64,000 bases of DNA from Phorcus lineatus (taxonomy: Eukaryota; Mollusca; Gastropoda; Trochida; Trochidae): contig OV121081.1 of assembly GCA_921293015.1 (NCBI GenBank), positions 45,347,877 to 45,411,876 on the forward strand. The letters run 5' to 3'. The translations under genes were made by a program, and so were the position numbers. Shown one piece after another: positions 12,040-23,900 of this stretch. The notes beneath the pieces are model-generated. The model searched no databases and had not been told where the DNA came from. It saw nothing but the letters and a program-made list of their open reading frames with translations. Numbering within the stretch: position 1 is the stretch's first letter; every line of letters starts with the position of its first letter.

Positions 12040-12440
12040 GACAGAGGTTTGTAAAACTTATAATTTCAAGCAATTATGTCACATTCAGTAAGCTACAATG
12101 ACACAAGCTCTACAACTCAAAATCGTTAGCTACGTTAACATTGATTTTGTTTTAAAGGAAACAATCATATAAATCGTTATATATAGTAATTAGAACAAGC
12201 CTTGGACTAACAAAACAGTCCTAAATGAACCAATTATACTTGCGGATAGCAAAAACGTACTTTAAAACTTGAAGTTTAAGCATTCCTTTCGCATTCAGTA
12301 AGTTACAATGACATCATCTCCACAACTTAAAAAACTTTTTAAAATAAACATAAAATTCCTTATCTGTAATTTAGATACATAAAACAATAGACTAATAAAC
12401 TATTCCGTTATAATTCATTCATACTCGCTGTTAACGAAAA
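12040..12440. repeat. Imperfect direct repeat, period about 210
   Basis: CATTCAGTAAGCTACAATGA at 12082 and CATTCAGTAAGTTACAATGA at 12292 are each followed by ACAACT(C/T)AAAA. They are preceded by related sequence (GTAAAACTTATAATTTCAAG and TTAAAACTTGAAGTTTAAG). Later parts also match loosely (GTAATTAGAACA and GTAATTTAGATACA). This looks like an old tandem duplication with boundaries that cannot be fixed by eye. Confidence 0.55.
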
Positions 12441-13616
12441 AGGTAATTTGAAAATGAGACTGGTATTTTTTAAACGAAGCATAAGTTTGTTTTAAATGTC
12501 GCCGAACAATTCAACATAACAATGAAAATATAAAAAAAACCACTCACATTGAATTGGAAACTTGATGAAACTGCTAAGAAGTTCCGAGATTGATGTCGAA
12601 AATCACAGTGTCACTAGTAATGAATGAAACAATACTTTCCCAACCGCTAGTCAGAACGAATAAGCGATTTATAGAGCTTAAACGCCTCTTAAGACGTGGC
12701 GCATTAACATAGCGGTCTATCAGCCATTCAGGGTCCGGCGCGAATACGATGAACTACCTTCCCTACGACTAGTTATGCAGTGCCAGCGATCAATATCGAC
12801 CTGCTTCAGTTAGTGACGGTGTAGCATTAACGCAAATATTTCAGCATTCTCCAGTCCCTTTCATCACTCTCAACAACCTCGTCTTCATCGAAATGAATTT
12901 TTTATTTGATTTTTTCGAACGTTTGATCAATTAATGTGACAACGTATGTGACAGTTGATGACGAAGGTATTGGATTTTCACTGGCTTCTTCACGTGAATG
13001 AAACGGATGAAAATCTTAACGAAAGCGATAATCATGATTAAGGCATACTTAAATGAGAATTTTTAGGATTTTACTTTGGTTAATAAGCTCTTTCTGGTGA
13101 CATTCTATATCATAAAAGTTTAACATTCATGTATTCCTATTTAGAGTAATGAGGATATACATGAAATGGAGTTATGTATGAAAGTTAACAGGAGTGTTTG
13201 ACACGATTTTAGGATTCCTTTCTTCTCTCTGTTTGATTCTGTATATTGTCTACATATACTTGCTCATTCGATATTCATGTTCTCTATTGCAATCACACAC
13301 ATGGATAACGATTATGTACAGTAATATTTTCAAGGACAATAGCAAAGATAATTCAATGAATCACACACGTTGTCAACTCAAAGAATTGGTACTTTTAAAT
13401 GTTTACTTTGAGATTTTAGTTGCCATTTGAAATAATTGTTGATCACTGGTACATGCCGTAATATATTGTGGATCATGATGAGAACTTAACACATCCTCCC
13501 CGTCCAAGTCACGCGCTTTAAACGTACATATTTGATATTTGAGGGATTGGCGTTTTTAGGAAATGTCTACAGATTTCATTATTTATTATCACTAGCCAAT
13601 CATTTATAGAAACTAA

Positions 13617-13621
<5 letters not shown>
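12441..13621. other. Intergenic, nothing recognised
   Basis: The open frame at 13194-13430 (plus) is hydrophobic and AT-rich, with no recognisable domain. No repeat seen. Confidence 0.45.

Positions 13622-13681
<60 letters not shown>
13622..13681. repeat. (TA)n microsatellite
   Basis: An uninterrupted run of about 30 AT dinucleotides. Such runs are length-variable and can form cruciforms. It has no coding content. Confidence 0.97.
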
Positions 13682-13683
<2 letters not shown>

Positions 13684-14017
13684 ACTCTAAATAAAAATCA
13701 AACCTCGATGACTCTGACGGGCCTTGTTGATCAAACTGTCCTGCGAAGAAAAAATCAAAGCACTAACCTCAATGTCAATCAAATGTTATTATTTGATTTG
13801 CTGTTCTGATTATGTCATCGATGACTGCATACTATGGTGTCGTGAAGAGACGTTTGTCATCAAGGTCATTTCGTGTTAAGTGGCTTCGGTTAACTCTCAA
13901 GGAACAATTTGTAGGCGGCTAATGCAACGTTGTCATAGTAAGGAAGATCGTATAGACATCCAATGTTAACGTTTAAGCATTAATTTTATTAGTGGGCCGT
14001 ATAGCACTACAACTTAA

Positions 14018-14595
14018 AGTCATAGTCTCATTTTTGTAAGGCAACTAAACTGAACTAATTATTCTTCACGAACAAAATCTGATCACTAACATAAATATTT
14101 CCTGTCGCATTTGCAAAGATTTTCGTTTTTATGCCCGTTTTACAGTTTTGGATGAAGCAGCTTATTGGAGTATGCCGTTTCAGACCGATGAGGTACCGAA
14201 ATAAGTGCAATCCCGTCGTGAGTACGAAACACAGGAAATCTAGTCATCGCAGCGCCGATACTTATGACAGACGCATTCTTCACTGAATTTACCACCTTTT
14301 TGTTATTTCTATATTTGAAAAAGCGTAAGCTATTAGTTATTTTCATTGGATATTCAGCTGGGAAATTTTGTGTGTTCTTCGTCACGGCCTTAGCGAAATG
14401 ACGTGGTAAGGACTAACGCTCGCAAAAAACATAATATTCGGGTAGGGTAGGGTAGTTTGAACTTCATTATTGAGGGCTAGAATGCCTGCAGAGTTCTGAA
14501 AATTGTTGCAAACGTCAGGGGAAAGATTTCTGTGAGTGGTGAACTATTTGTCCGGCATTTATTACAATTTTCCTTGCAAAAATGAGACTATGACT
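14018..14595. mobile_element. 578-base MITE with TTAA target duplication
   Basis: The left end (AGTCATAGTCTCATTTTTGT) and the inverted right end (AGTCATAGTCTCATTTTTGC) match over about 24 bases with one difference. TTAA flanks both sides (14014-14017 and 14596-14599). TTAA duplication is the signature of the piggyBac and Kolobok superfamilies. The element begins with purines (AG), as Kolobok ends usually do. No transposase is present. The 81-codon open frame inside (14140-14385, minus) matches nothing known to me. The near identity of the ends suggests moderate age. Confidence 0.85.
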
Positions 14596-15499
14596 TTAAG
14601 AGTGCAACACTGGTGCTAAGTCATTAGCAGCATTCTCAGTCACCCAGAGCTAAGTCCTCAAGTGATTCAATACTCTGGACTATATAACCCCTGGGACATC
14701 AGTAAAATAACATCAATTGAATGACGTAAGCCAACAGAACAGCTGCGTCGATTAAATTTCTCAAAATACATTTTACAACACGCTTTAGTCTTATGTTTCA
14801 GAAATCGGTAAGCAATTCAAACATTTGGCTCATGCTTGCTTTAGCTTCAACCAAACAGATTGTTTGAAACATCGGACTACTGGACATCTTTTATCACCCC
14901 ATTGATTGTTAATCATTCATAACAGGATTAAACGGCATTTAATGTCAGTACAAATTATCCTGGTGTAATGTATAATATGGTTGCTAACTCACTGATCTCG
15001 TGTTCTCGTTTATACAGTTTATAGAACATGATTAGCGTGTCCAGGCTTGAAGAAGTTCAGTGTTAAGTCTACAGCGGTATTGATTGAGAACTTACAGTTC
15101 TGGTTTGGGACGGCATTTTTAACAATAGATGAGATAGGGACTTTAACTGCTCAAAAGAGATATGGATCACGCTTAGTTGACATTAGAAACCATCTGATAT
15201 TAACAATAAGCACCCATCTAAATGTCACTATATATATAGCCTCCACTGATCTTCTGAAGATTTAAAAAGATAATGTTTTTTTTTAAATCATGATAAATAA
15301 TACATTTCCTTTCATTATTTTATGTCGTTTTTAAAGCACTCTTCACTTAATTGCATTGGACATGAAATATCTTTAAAACAAACTTGGTTTAGTTTCCAAT
15401 TAATTGTCCTCAAATAATGTACCTTGAATTTAATTTCAAACGAAATGTGATATACCTGGGGCGAAATATTTATGACCATGTTTATAATATAATATTTTA
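14596..15499. other. Intergenic, nothing recognised
   Basis: No gene supported. The open frame at 15047-15265 has no recognisable features. Confidence 0.45.
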
Positions 15500-15930
15500 A
15501 ACAATAATTCACGAGAGACAGATAAACCGTAATTAATATTGCGAGCTTCGGGTTGGTTGTTCTTTTTCTTACCCAAGTCAAGTCTAAGAATATTCACGGT
15601 ACTTCTGGAAAATACCTTCGTGAAGGCGATGTGCAAGTAAACTCGGTCATTGTATTCATACGCGACGAATAACGATTATGTAATGGCGCAGTTCAATGTA
15701 GTCTCTGCAATTCATTTCATGTTTGTGGATAATATTTTAAGCTAGACAATCTTAAATGAACGAAATAGTAAAACAAACCATATATAAAACATTTTACGTT
15801 TCTCATTATTCCATACGAAATTGAAAACAATGTTTGTTTTGAAGTGTTTTTGACACGGGTACGCTGGACTCTCTGAACGAATGAATAGAAATAGTTCTGT
15901 AAGCCAATCATATCTCGAGTTATTTTTAGA
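15500..15930. repeat. Duplicated segment, copy A
   Basis: This segment matches 18625-19035 in the same orientation over several hundred bases. Shared phrases include TTCTTTTTCTTACCCAAGTC, AAGTCTAAGAATATT, GTAGTCTCTGCAATTCAT-like sequence, GAACGAATGAATAGAAATAG and GATCTCGAGTT-like sequence. An open frame on the minus strand is shared by both copies (for example FTKVFSRSTVNILRLDLG here). However, six of the eight codon differences in the best part change the amino acid, which does not suggest a conserved exon. It is probably an unclassified repeat or a local duplication. Confidence 0.7.
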
Positions 15931-16861
15931 AAAACTGCAATTCCCGTGACCATTGTGATCTGAAAACGTTAATTCCCGGCATATTTGTGCCCGCTTGGGC
16001 AAGAATTGGTTGTGAGAATTTCATATCTACTTCACAATATTTGGGTAATTAAAGTAACAGTGTAGTTTACTGATTTTGATGAATCAGTCATTACACATTG
16101 ACTTCTATATGATAAAAATAAAATCAAATGCATAATGGTCAAATTTAAGTTTCAGAAACTAGGATATATCCATGTTCCATGTTCAGTGAAACATTACTCA
16201 AAGCATGTCATTTGCCTGACTGTAATATCATGCCTACAGATACAAAATGTACAGGACGTTGTCGCGAAATCATGCCCAGACACTAGATATCTTCAATAAT
16301 ATTGCAATAAGCTGCTACACGAGTGGTAGATGCTCTCATAATGTTCACTATATTGAATATTCTTGAAGATTTCTAAGACACATCAATTATTCAGTCTTCT
16401 GAGACGCGTACTTTTGCGTGTACACTAAATAGCCATTGGGGCAGCTTTATCGCTGCAGGAGAGCGCTATAACTATACCATTAATACCTGCCGTTTTCATA
16501 TATATATATCTTTGAAAATTGATCAGATGAACGTTCTATACATAGCTGAGTTTTGAATTAGTAATTACAACTTAATGGAATCATAGATTATATATTATTC
16601 ACTTTTCACAAGATTACTTAGACACTATTATCAGCGGAACTAATTCGCCTGTTAATTAAAATAGCAGTTCAGCACTGTTTTTTGCTTCATTCGAAGTTTT
16701 TTTTTATTTAACGGATTGAAATCTAAATCATCTATTTTTAATTACAGTTAAAGGGCATTCAGCAACGGCATACCTAAGAACAGCAAGAGATACAATTATA
16801 CCATAGAAAAGAAATATTTTTTTAAAGGATCGTTTTACATCTTTTGTGTCCCTATCAATGT
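15931..16861. other. AT-rich intergenic, nothing recognised
   Basis: No gene or repeat supported beyond short TA runs. Confidence 0.45.
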
Positions 16862-17165
16862 TAGGTGAGTTGGTGTTTAACGCCGCTTTCAAGATTATTT
16901 CACTTATATCGCGGCTGCTAGTATTATTGCAGGGAGAAAGCCCGCAACACCATTGTGGCTATGCATTGCGGTGAAACCTGCGCGCATCGGCTGGATCTAG
17001 CGAACCATGGGTGTAACTGCGCCGAATTTCAGTGTAGCATTGCACCCAAACATGACTGCGTGTAGAAGAGTTCTCTACTACAGACAAAGTTGCCGAGCCC
17101 CTGGTGGGATTCGAACCAGGGACCTTCTGATCCGAAGCCGAACGCGCTAACCACTCCGCTACCCC
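16862..17165 (-). repeat. tRNA-derived SINE, copy 2 (most complete)
   Basis: On the minus strand the element starts GTAGCGGAGTGGTTAGCGCG (A box, 17143-17162). About 30 bases on it has a perfect B box GGTTCGAATCC (17107-17117), so the RNA polymerase III promoter looks intact. The body has CAACTTTGTCTGTAGTAGAG, a GTTTGGGTGCAATGCTACAC block, CACAATGGTGTTGCGGGC and GCAGCCGCGATATAAGTGAA. The tail runs AATCTTGAAAGCGGCGTTAA and ends CACCTAAC. It is about 300 bases long. The tRNA-like head could be called a tRNA by software, but the T stem is mispaired and the homologous body marks it as a SINE. It is the best reference copy for the fragments at 785, 9305, 27067 and 48465. Confidence 0.85.
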
Positions 17166-17190
17166 CCCCCCCCCCCTCCCCCTCCCCCCC
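17161..17190. repeat. Poly-C/T tract
   Basis: A run of cytosines broken by a few thymines lies immediately upstream (in SINE orientation) of the SINE head. It may be part of the insertion site or a slippage-expanded tract. Confidence 0.85.
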
Positions 17191-17269
17191 ATCAATGTAA
17201 ATCAGCAACAAATTCTATAGATCGCGTACCGTAGGATATTTACAGAATCACTAAATCTATAAATTATAA

Positions 17270-17800
17270 TGCCCATGAGCTAAGAAGTCTGTAAGCAAGG
17301 TTTTAGCTCTCTAGGCATTTTGCTTCTGGAGAAGAACATAAAATAGGTTTTTATGATATAATCCAAAGGGCCCTTATTAGGGGTCACTGGGTCACCAAAT
17401 ATATGAATAAGAAATCTCCATCAGTTAAGGAGTATGCACACAAGGTTTCAGCTTTCTAGGCTTATTGCTTCTGGATAACAACAGTATTTAGGGTGTTGTC
17501 CTACTGGCTCTTGATGGGGGTCAGAGGGCCACCAAATATATTAATTAGAATTCCAATGAGCTAAGGAGTCTGTACACACACGGGAACTCGGTAAAAAAAA
17601 CACATGTAACATACCTACCCCCTAAAAGGGTAATTGAACCTGTATATTAAAAAAAACTCTTTCGTAATGAAGTCTGTACACAGGATTTCTTATCTCTTGA
17701 GTCAATGGTTCTTGTGAAAAAGATAAAATAGTGGAAAGATTACGTACGGAAGGACGCCAAACAACATGGCATGCCAAAAGCCCAGATGAGCTAAAAGGCC
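17270..17800 (+). repeat. Dispersed repeat (AGGTTT/CGGACGGA family), copy 1
   Basis: Three internal near-repeats share CTAAG(A/G)AGTCTGTA, TTTTAGCTCTCTAGGC, TTGCTTCTGGA(G/T)AA and GGGTCACC.AATATATTAAT. The end reads CTTGAGTCAATGGTTCTTGT, GATAAAATAGTGGAAAGATT, ACGTACGGAAGGACG and GCCCAGATGAGCTAAAAGGC. The same order of phrases occurs at 23590-23900 and 52740-53270. I remember such CGGACGGA..GAGCTAAAA repeats from molluscan sequence, but cannot verify this here. No protein is encoded. Confidence 0.7.
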
Positions 17801-18624
17801 AGAGAATCCCGGTCTTACATAAAACATATTTCATAACGTTGACTGGTTTACTGGTTTATAAACATTTTGTACAACTAAAACTCAACTGTTGTATGTGTAC
17901 TGTGTCTATCAGTACTAATAACCGTCGCAACTTACTCAAAACAAAAAGCTGTTGATAGTCCGAAGATCCCTGAACGATTTTCATAAACGCTATTTTCGAC
18001 CATACCATGATCATGTTCTATTGACATTCACCGGCATGCCATACAGCGATCGGCTATAAATCTGAGCTATATGCGTCTTCCTTTCTTCTAAGTGTAGGTG
18101 TATTAGCAGAAACACTAATCTTTTTGACATACGTACACTTTTCCTGGTACACCTATATCCTTAACAACTGCGTTTCTTTTGCGGAATCAATTAATATCAT
18201 ACGGATCAGTATACAGAGAGTTTATGGAACTAATCAAAGCTGCAATCTGCCTTTGGTACACAATTTGAATTCTATTCGTGATCATGGACAAAGTTGCAAT
18301 TGTTTGTCTGTCTTGAAATTAGTTGATTTAGTTTGTGGACTTTCTTGGTTGCAAACGTGGACCATTGGGATTAGGTACTTTTCTAGATGGATGCTGATAT
18401 TGACATCGTGACAGGAATAAACAATGTCAAAGGTTGTCCGTCTCAACCACGTATACAAATAAAATTAAAAGGATACAAAAGGGAAACTATGGTTCAGAAT
18501 TAAAAATGTTCTCGTCATATTCCTTCTCTTGTCAAGAATCAAGTCATCCTCGGCTAATGTCTCGAAGGTGTTACGGTTATTTACGACAAAAGGAATATTA
18601 TAAGAATAATTAAAAAAGATGCTC
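17801..18624. other. Intergenic, nothing recognised
   Basis: The open frame at 18124-18411 (plus, 95 codons) has no recognisable domain. Confidence 0.45.
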
Positions 18625-19035
18625 GGAATTACGGTTTATCTGTCCTGAGTGAATTATTGTTATAAATTCCGAGCTTTAGCGCTTTACCGTTATTCCGAGC
18701 TTCGGTTTGGTTATTCTTTTTCTTACCCAAGTCAAGTCTAAGAATATTTACGGTACTTTTGGAAAATACCTGAGTGAAGGCGATGTGAAAGTAAATTCGG
18801 TCTTTGTATTCATTCGCGACGAACAACTATAAGTCATGGCGCAGTTAAATTTAGTCTCTGCAATTAACTACATGTTTGTGGATCATACATTAAGCAAGAC
18901 AATCCTAGATGAACGAAATTACATTGACATACGAAATTAAAAACAATGTTTTGAAGTCTCTGTGACACGGATTCGCTCGACTCACAGAACGAATGAATAG
19001 AAATAGTTCTGTCAGCCAATTAGATCTCGAGTTGT
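18625..19035. repeat. Duplicated segment, copy B, with internal inversion
   Basis: This is the partner of 15500-15930, about 3.1 kb away in the same orientation. From about 18692 on it is collinear with copy A. Its first 60 bases (GAATTACGGTTTATCTGTCC to GAATTATTGTTATAAATTCC) are inverted relative to copy A, where the reverse complement AACAATAATTCAC..AGACAGATAAACCGTAAT lies at 15498-15535. Inverted GCTCGGAAT/ATTCCGAGC sequences bound the inverted piece. No coding function is supported. Confidence 0.65.
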
Positions 19036-22000
19036 GAAATGAAGGCGGGAAGTAACGGCATGTCACCAGAAATTTGCATTGATGCTATTGTTGTCTAGAT
19101 ATTCTTAAAAAATAACTGTTCTGGAAGTAGTTCTTTTAAAAAAAACAACGTATAAGCTAACGGGGTATAAAACATTTATTTTATCCCTCATGAAATCAAG
19201 TATGTAATTTCCTCGACATGAGCTCGATAATAACGTAATTGACATTACCAGGGAGAGCCGTTAGTTGTAATTTCGTGACTTCTTTGTAGTGACACCCATT
19301 ACGGTGACAATGAAAGCGCCCTTTGTTTTGTAACACAGCGTTACACTGATTGCATTGAGATGCGTCCCTATCCCCGTCATGACAACCCACTCATTTGTGG
19401 TGGCACATGCCATTATTAGTTAACGTTGTCTAGGAGACTATCACACTCAAAGTCAAGATCTAGTTTGAAAAACTAGATATTGGCAACATTCCCAAAAAGA
19501 GTTGCGAGATTCGATAAACTTTCCCAAAATAGAGATATCTTTGGATTGGATATACTGTTCATCTTTTAGACATGTATATAAATCATAGTTGAACATCTCG
19601 TCAATGAAGTTATTTCTGTTTCGTAAAAAGGCTCAGGGGCGGATATTTTGAGTACAAATGTTTCTGATGTAAATTCCCAAGGGTGATTTTATCGAGTATC
19701 GGAAAGTGAGCTATCAGTAGCCGAGGATGGGAAAACTAAAATTTATTCGACTTTACACTTCGATCTTAGAGTTTTTCGACAGAACATCGTCACGTTATAT
19801 AGTGAATGAATTATGACATAGGCTTCATACATAGCAATTTCATCTTAAGAAGTTTTTTCATTGGATGAATTTTCGCCAATAGTTACTGTTGTTCCTTATG
19901 TTAACTCGTTAACTCTTTCCAATCCGATTACTGAATATTCACGAAACAACATACGTAAAAGAATCACAACTTGTCCTTCGAAATTTTGGTTAACCGCAAG
20001 TACTTCTAGTATAGCAGGTATGCATAGCAGTTACCGCGAAACCTAGTACCATCAATATTGTCCATAAGATCTTCGATCATTCCGCTACATATTAAGGTTT
20101 AATTTCACCTTTCGCGGTACCTTGTTATCTTTGAGACAAATTTTACAAGTTTGAAATTCTTTTTCATATACAAATAGCGAAAAGGTGTGGTAATTATCTT
20201 ATTTATGTTATCATATTCATATCTTGAATTAATTTAAGCTCAACATGGTGAAGCCATATGGACTTTTCTTATGTTAGCGAAAGTAAGACGTTTTCTTCTG
20301 GCGAGTTTCACATTGCCTGCTCAAACAAATCCACTTTCTACAATGGATACACGATCTCAGTAAGTAATTCATTATTGAGTACGGCATCCTTATCTAATGC
20401 TGCATAAGGTTAAAATATTCCATTTAGATTTTCAGTAGGATAACAGATCAGAAAGGGCGGTGTAACAATTATTTCAAAACACTGGGTAATTTACCGTATC
20501 TATCGTATATCTGGGCCTAGATACAAGAATATCGCCAAAAGTGGTCACCCAGTGTTTGCAAATACCACAAAAGGAATATGCCTCACATGAAATTAATTGA
20601 TTAAATCGTTTTATGTCTTCATGAACATATTTAAAGTACGTAGGGTTTAAACATATGTTGGCAAAAGTGAAGATCTTATTATTGGAAGTCTTGCTTAATT
20701 TGACTATTTTTCAACGAATCACAAAATATTTTAATATTCAAACTGACATACAATCTTTTCTCATTAGTACATTTTTACCTGATCATAGAATATTATTATT
20801 AAACAGACGAGACATATTCCTTCTTATAACTTGTACAACAATGTTTACTAATGAAATATGTTGAAACCTATATGGTGTTAAGATTGTTTAATGACACGCC
20901 GGTTGTAAGATTTGGGTCATTTATAATTTTGATGAATTTAGGTAAAACATTCGTCTTCGGTAAGGTCATACACAACGTGACACTCCTTTTGTAAAAGTCA
21001 ATTGTAATAGTGTTTGTTTGATCAAACCTGTATTTAAACGCAAACGCATTTTTATGTCACATGATTTGTCTTACAACTGTTGTTAATCGAATTCAAATAG
21101 GTTATTATTATCAACCAACTACCGCATGTACATGAACATTCCATATCTGAAGTGTATCGATTTATTTTACACATTTTTTATTGTAAGAATTATTTTTTGT
21201 TAATCAGGTGTAGGTTCTAATGCTTAGTGCAAATTCATTTAGTACACAAACATGTAAAATCTCTTGTTCTGATAATCGTTTAAAAACCTTTGGAAATCTC
21301 AACAACAAGAATCTCAACATGTTTATGTTTAATACAAAGTGCTATTAAGAGGAATCTTCTCATCTGTGACAAATGAGGTCATTAACGGGTTAATTGACTC
21401 TACCTATCATTTCGTGTCATTAGCTGTTTTGGTATTGTTGTATTGATTATTTCATTTCATCCAGGGTATCATTAAACGAGGGATATAGCCCGAAGGAGAT
21501 CAGGGTATTATGAAGGAGCGAGAGCGGATTCATATACGCTGATTTAGTAGGATGGCAGGAAATATGGGCATATGACACGAAAAACATCGCAATAAATGTC
21601 AATTTAAAAACATTTACGTTTTAGTTTTTTAAGTATAATCCCACTTAAAAGTCACCCTTAACTCAAACTATCGGCTTCAGATTTGTAAATTCTTACTGCA
21701 TGTATGTTGAGTCTTGAGTACTGACTTATATTATAAATGAATATGATGTAGACTATTCCTCGAATCTTTCCTGATATGTACAGACCGACGTTAAAAGTAA
21801 TGGACATGGACAACATTTATGGCATTTTAATTGACGCATCTTCTGGTTTCAAAAACACGACAATAATGCCATTTTCTTTTAGTTTATCACGATCAGCTAC
21901 TTTTGGTGCCTCAAAAGGCCTCTTCCCCACCTGCGGCCCATATCTTGAATTTCAAATGAACTAGTAAATTGGTAGTCCACTGTTTCCTTCATACCAGGCA

Positions 22001-22719
22001 TTGGATCAGTCTTGTGTGTATGTGTTTGCTTCCGCCCAGCTCTGATAGTGTCAAGAGGTTGTAGCTCCGTGAGCGTCTCAATTAGAAGGATATTCAAGTA
22101 GGCTTCAAATTGGTGCTACTTAAAGTCATCTGTCACATGATTGTCTGCAAGAAACAGGACTTGAGGAAAGAAATTTCAAGAAAATAGCCAATAGAAAACA
22201 TACTTCCTGGCGACCCTTCATTTCTTGTTTTTCTAACATCCAAGGTAATTAGTTATGACAGCTTAGATAGCTGAAGGGTTTCCGTTTGCATACTCGACCT
22301 CGTCGTTGAAAATCCTCCTCTCAGATTGGTAGGTAAAAAGTATTACTTTTCAAACGAGATGCTACTTTTGATGTAATTTGAGCCGGATTAGCTAAAGTCA
22401 TTAAAGGTTTCTTCATATTCCTCAAGGCTGTGTACTTCTTATCAATGAAGCAGAGGAGTGATCACGTTAGAGCGTAATAAGCGTCTTCATCAGATCGCAT
22501 TCCTTAGTGGTCTTTTGATATTCTTTTTTAGTTCCGCTGTAGTTTATATTATTACGAAAGATTGTGTTTTCTCCTGTTTGTATAAGACCTTTGTTTGATT
22601 TTCACTTATATGTTTGTTTTTGACAGAAATCTTTTCTTCCTCAATTCATCTATCTTAGTTTGTCTAGCTATTTTTTCTTCCACTTAAGCAATATCTTATC
22701 ATGGTATTGTTCGCTTCTT
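19036..22719. other. 3.7 kb intergenic, nothing recognised
   Basis: A short minus-strand open frame at 19196-19390 has a cysteine/histidine-rich stretch (CNQCNAVLQNKGRFHCHRNG) that could bind zinc, but nothing else supports a gene. Other frames at 19861, 20655 and 21776 are unremarkable. No repeat partners were identified. Confidence 0.4.
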
Positions 22720-23425
22720 TTGGAGACCGGAGAACAATGCTTCAATGCTCCAGGTAAGGGAAAAAAAGCAGAACAGGTCGACGGGTAGAATCACGAAGAA
22801 ATGTGAGTTGTTCTGAAACCTGCTGTTTTTCACTCACTATGCCTTTATTTCCGTCTTTTTCATCATCCTTTAGTATCTCCCTACAGAGGTGGCTCCGTCA
22901 TAATTTCCTATACAACCTCTGTTACAATTAAAGCTCTTTTCGAGATTCATGCAGTTCCCCTAGCAGCACAATAAACCCGAATGCAGGAATAACATATTTG
23001 TTGTCACACAGGCCTAAGCCATGATGCAGTCGCTAAATAAAGTGTTTTATTGTGTAAGTAGGCCATAATAAGCGAAGTGCATATTTGAATGAAGTTAAAA
23101 ATTCCAAAAGCTTAGAAAAATAACTTAAGCGATTTGAATGATAAGTCTTGAAACGGCGTCGCTGATTGTACATCTAACTTTGCTTAGCTTGCATCCAATC
23201 AGGCTTCCACATTTCTAATCCGAGAAACGTTCGTATTATGACGGATGGAAGGAAATTATGACGGAGCTCTTTTGGGAGAGAAGGCTTATCCTTTTGTTCC
23301 CTTAAAATCGTCTCCCTGAACTGTTCATTTTCTTTTAAATTACTTTCATCCACGTTTTTAATTACTGAAATATTGTTGAAAAATCATTAAACACCACCTA
23401 ACTCAATCACTCTCTGACGTTTCTG
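22720..23425 (+). repeat. Dispersed repeat (GACGGGTAGA family), interrupted copy
   Basis: The left part (22720-22880) and right part (23275-23425) together match the copy at 25629-25965. Shared phrases are CAATGCTCCAGGTAGGG-like sequence, GTCGACGGGTAGAA, CTGAAACCTGCTGTTTTTCA, ACTATGCCTTTATTTCCGTC and, in the right part, GTTTTTAATTACTGAAATAT, TGTTGAAA and AACTCAATCACTCTCTGACG. About 390 foreign bases separate the parts. Confidence 0.65.
22893..23266. mobile_element. Probable small MITE inside the repeat
   Basis: CTCCGTCATAATTTCC at 22893-22908 and its exact reverse complement at 23251-23266 form 16-base terminal inverted repeats. They bound an insert that splits the dispersed repeat at 22720-23425. 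No target duplication can be read with confidence and no transposase is present. The insert's position inside another repeat supports a mobile origin. Confidence 0.55.
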
Positions 23426-23589
23426 TGTTTTTCTGTTACTTTGCATTAATTTAATGAATATATATCCGTTCGATTGTTCAGTTGTCCAATCATTGAATGC
23501 AACATACCCTTCAGCACCTAGTTTTTTTCCACTTTGTCTCCACACAAGTTTTCATTTTTTTCGAGAATCAAAGTGCTCTCTAGCTCATG

Positions 23590-23900
23590 CATTTAGGCAC
23601 AGTGGCACCAGTTGAGGGGCTACATACTCGCCAAATATATTAATTATAATCCCCATGAGCTTAGCAATATTAGGTTTGTAGGTATCTTAATTGTGTCTGG
23701 AGAAGATGAAAATAGGTTTTAAGAGTGTGACCACTAGTTCAACTTTTCTATGAATTTAAAACCTATGTTCATGTAGACAGGATTTCAGATTTCTTGAGTC
23801 AATGGTTGAAGTGAAGAAGTCAAAATAGCACAAAGGTTACGGACAACATGCCATGCCATTAGCCCATCGGGTCTGTCATGCCAAATTAGCTTAAAACCAA
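23590..23900 (+). repeat. Dispersed repeat (AGGTTT/CGGACGGA family), partial copy
   Basis: Phrases shared with 17270-17800 in the same order are GCCAAATATATTAATTATAA, CCCCATGAGCTTAG, TGTCTGGAGAAGATGAAAAT, AGGTTTTAAGAGTGTGACCA, then TTCTTGAGTCAATGGTTGAA, GTCAAAATAGCACAAAGGTT, ACGGACAACATGCCATGCCA and TTAGCCCATC. It is shorter and more diverged. Confidence 0.6.

Noticed and set aside
14140..14385. 81-codon open frame
   Set aside because: It lies wholly inside a TTAA MITE and has no transposase motif.
17100..17165. A tRNA gene on the minus strand
   Set aside because: The A and B boxes are present, but the T stem does not pair properly and the sequence continues into a SINE body shared with other copies.
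15500..19035. Possible paralogous exons in the duplicated segments (shared VFS.STVNILRLDLG frame with a GTAAG donor)
   Set aside because: In the 32 best codons six of eight differences change the amino acid, so there is no sign of purifying selection, and no other exon was found.
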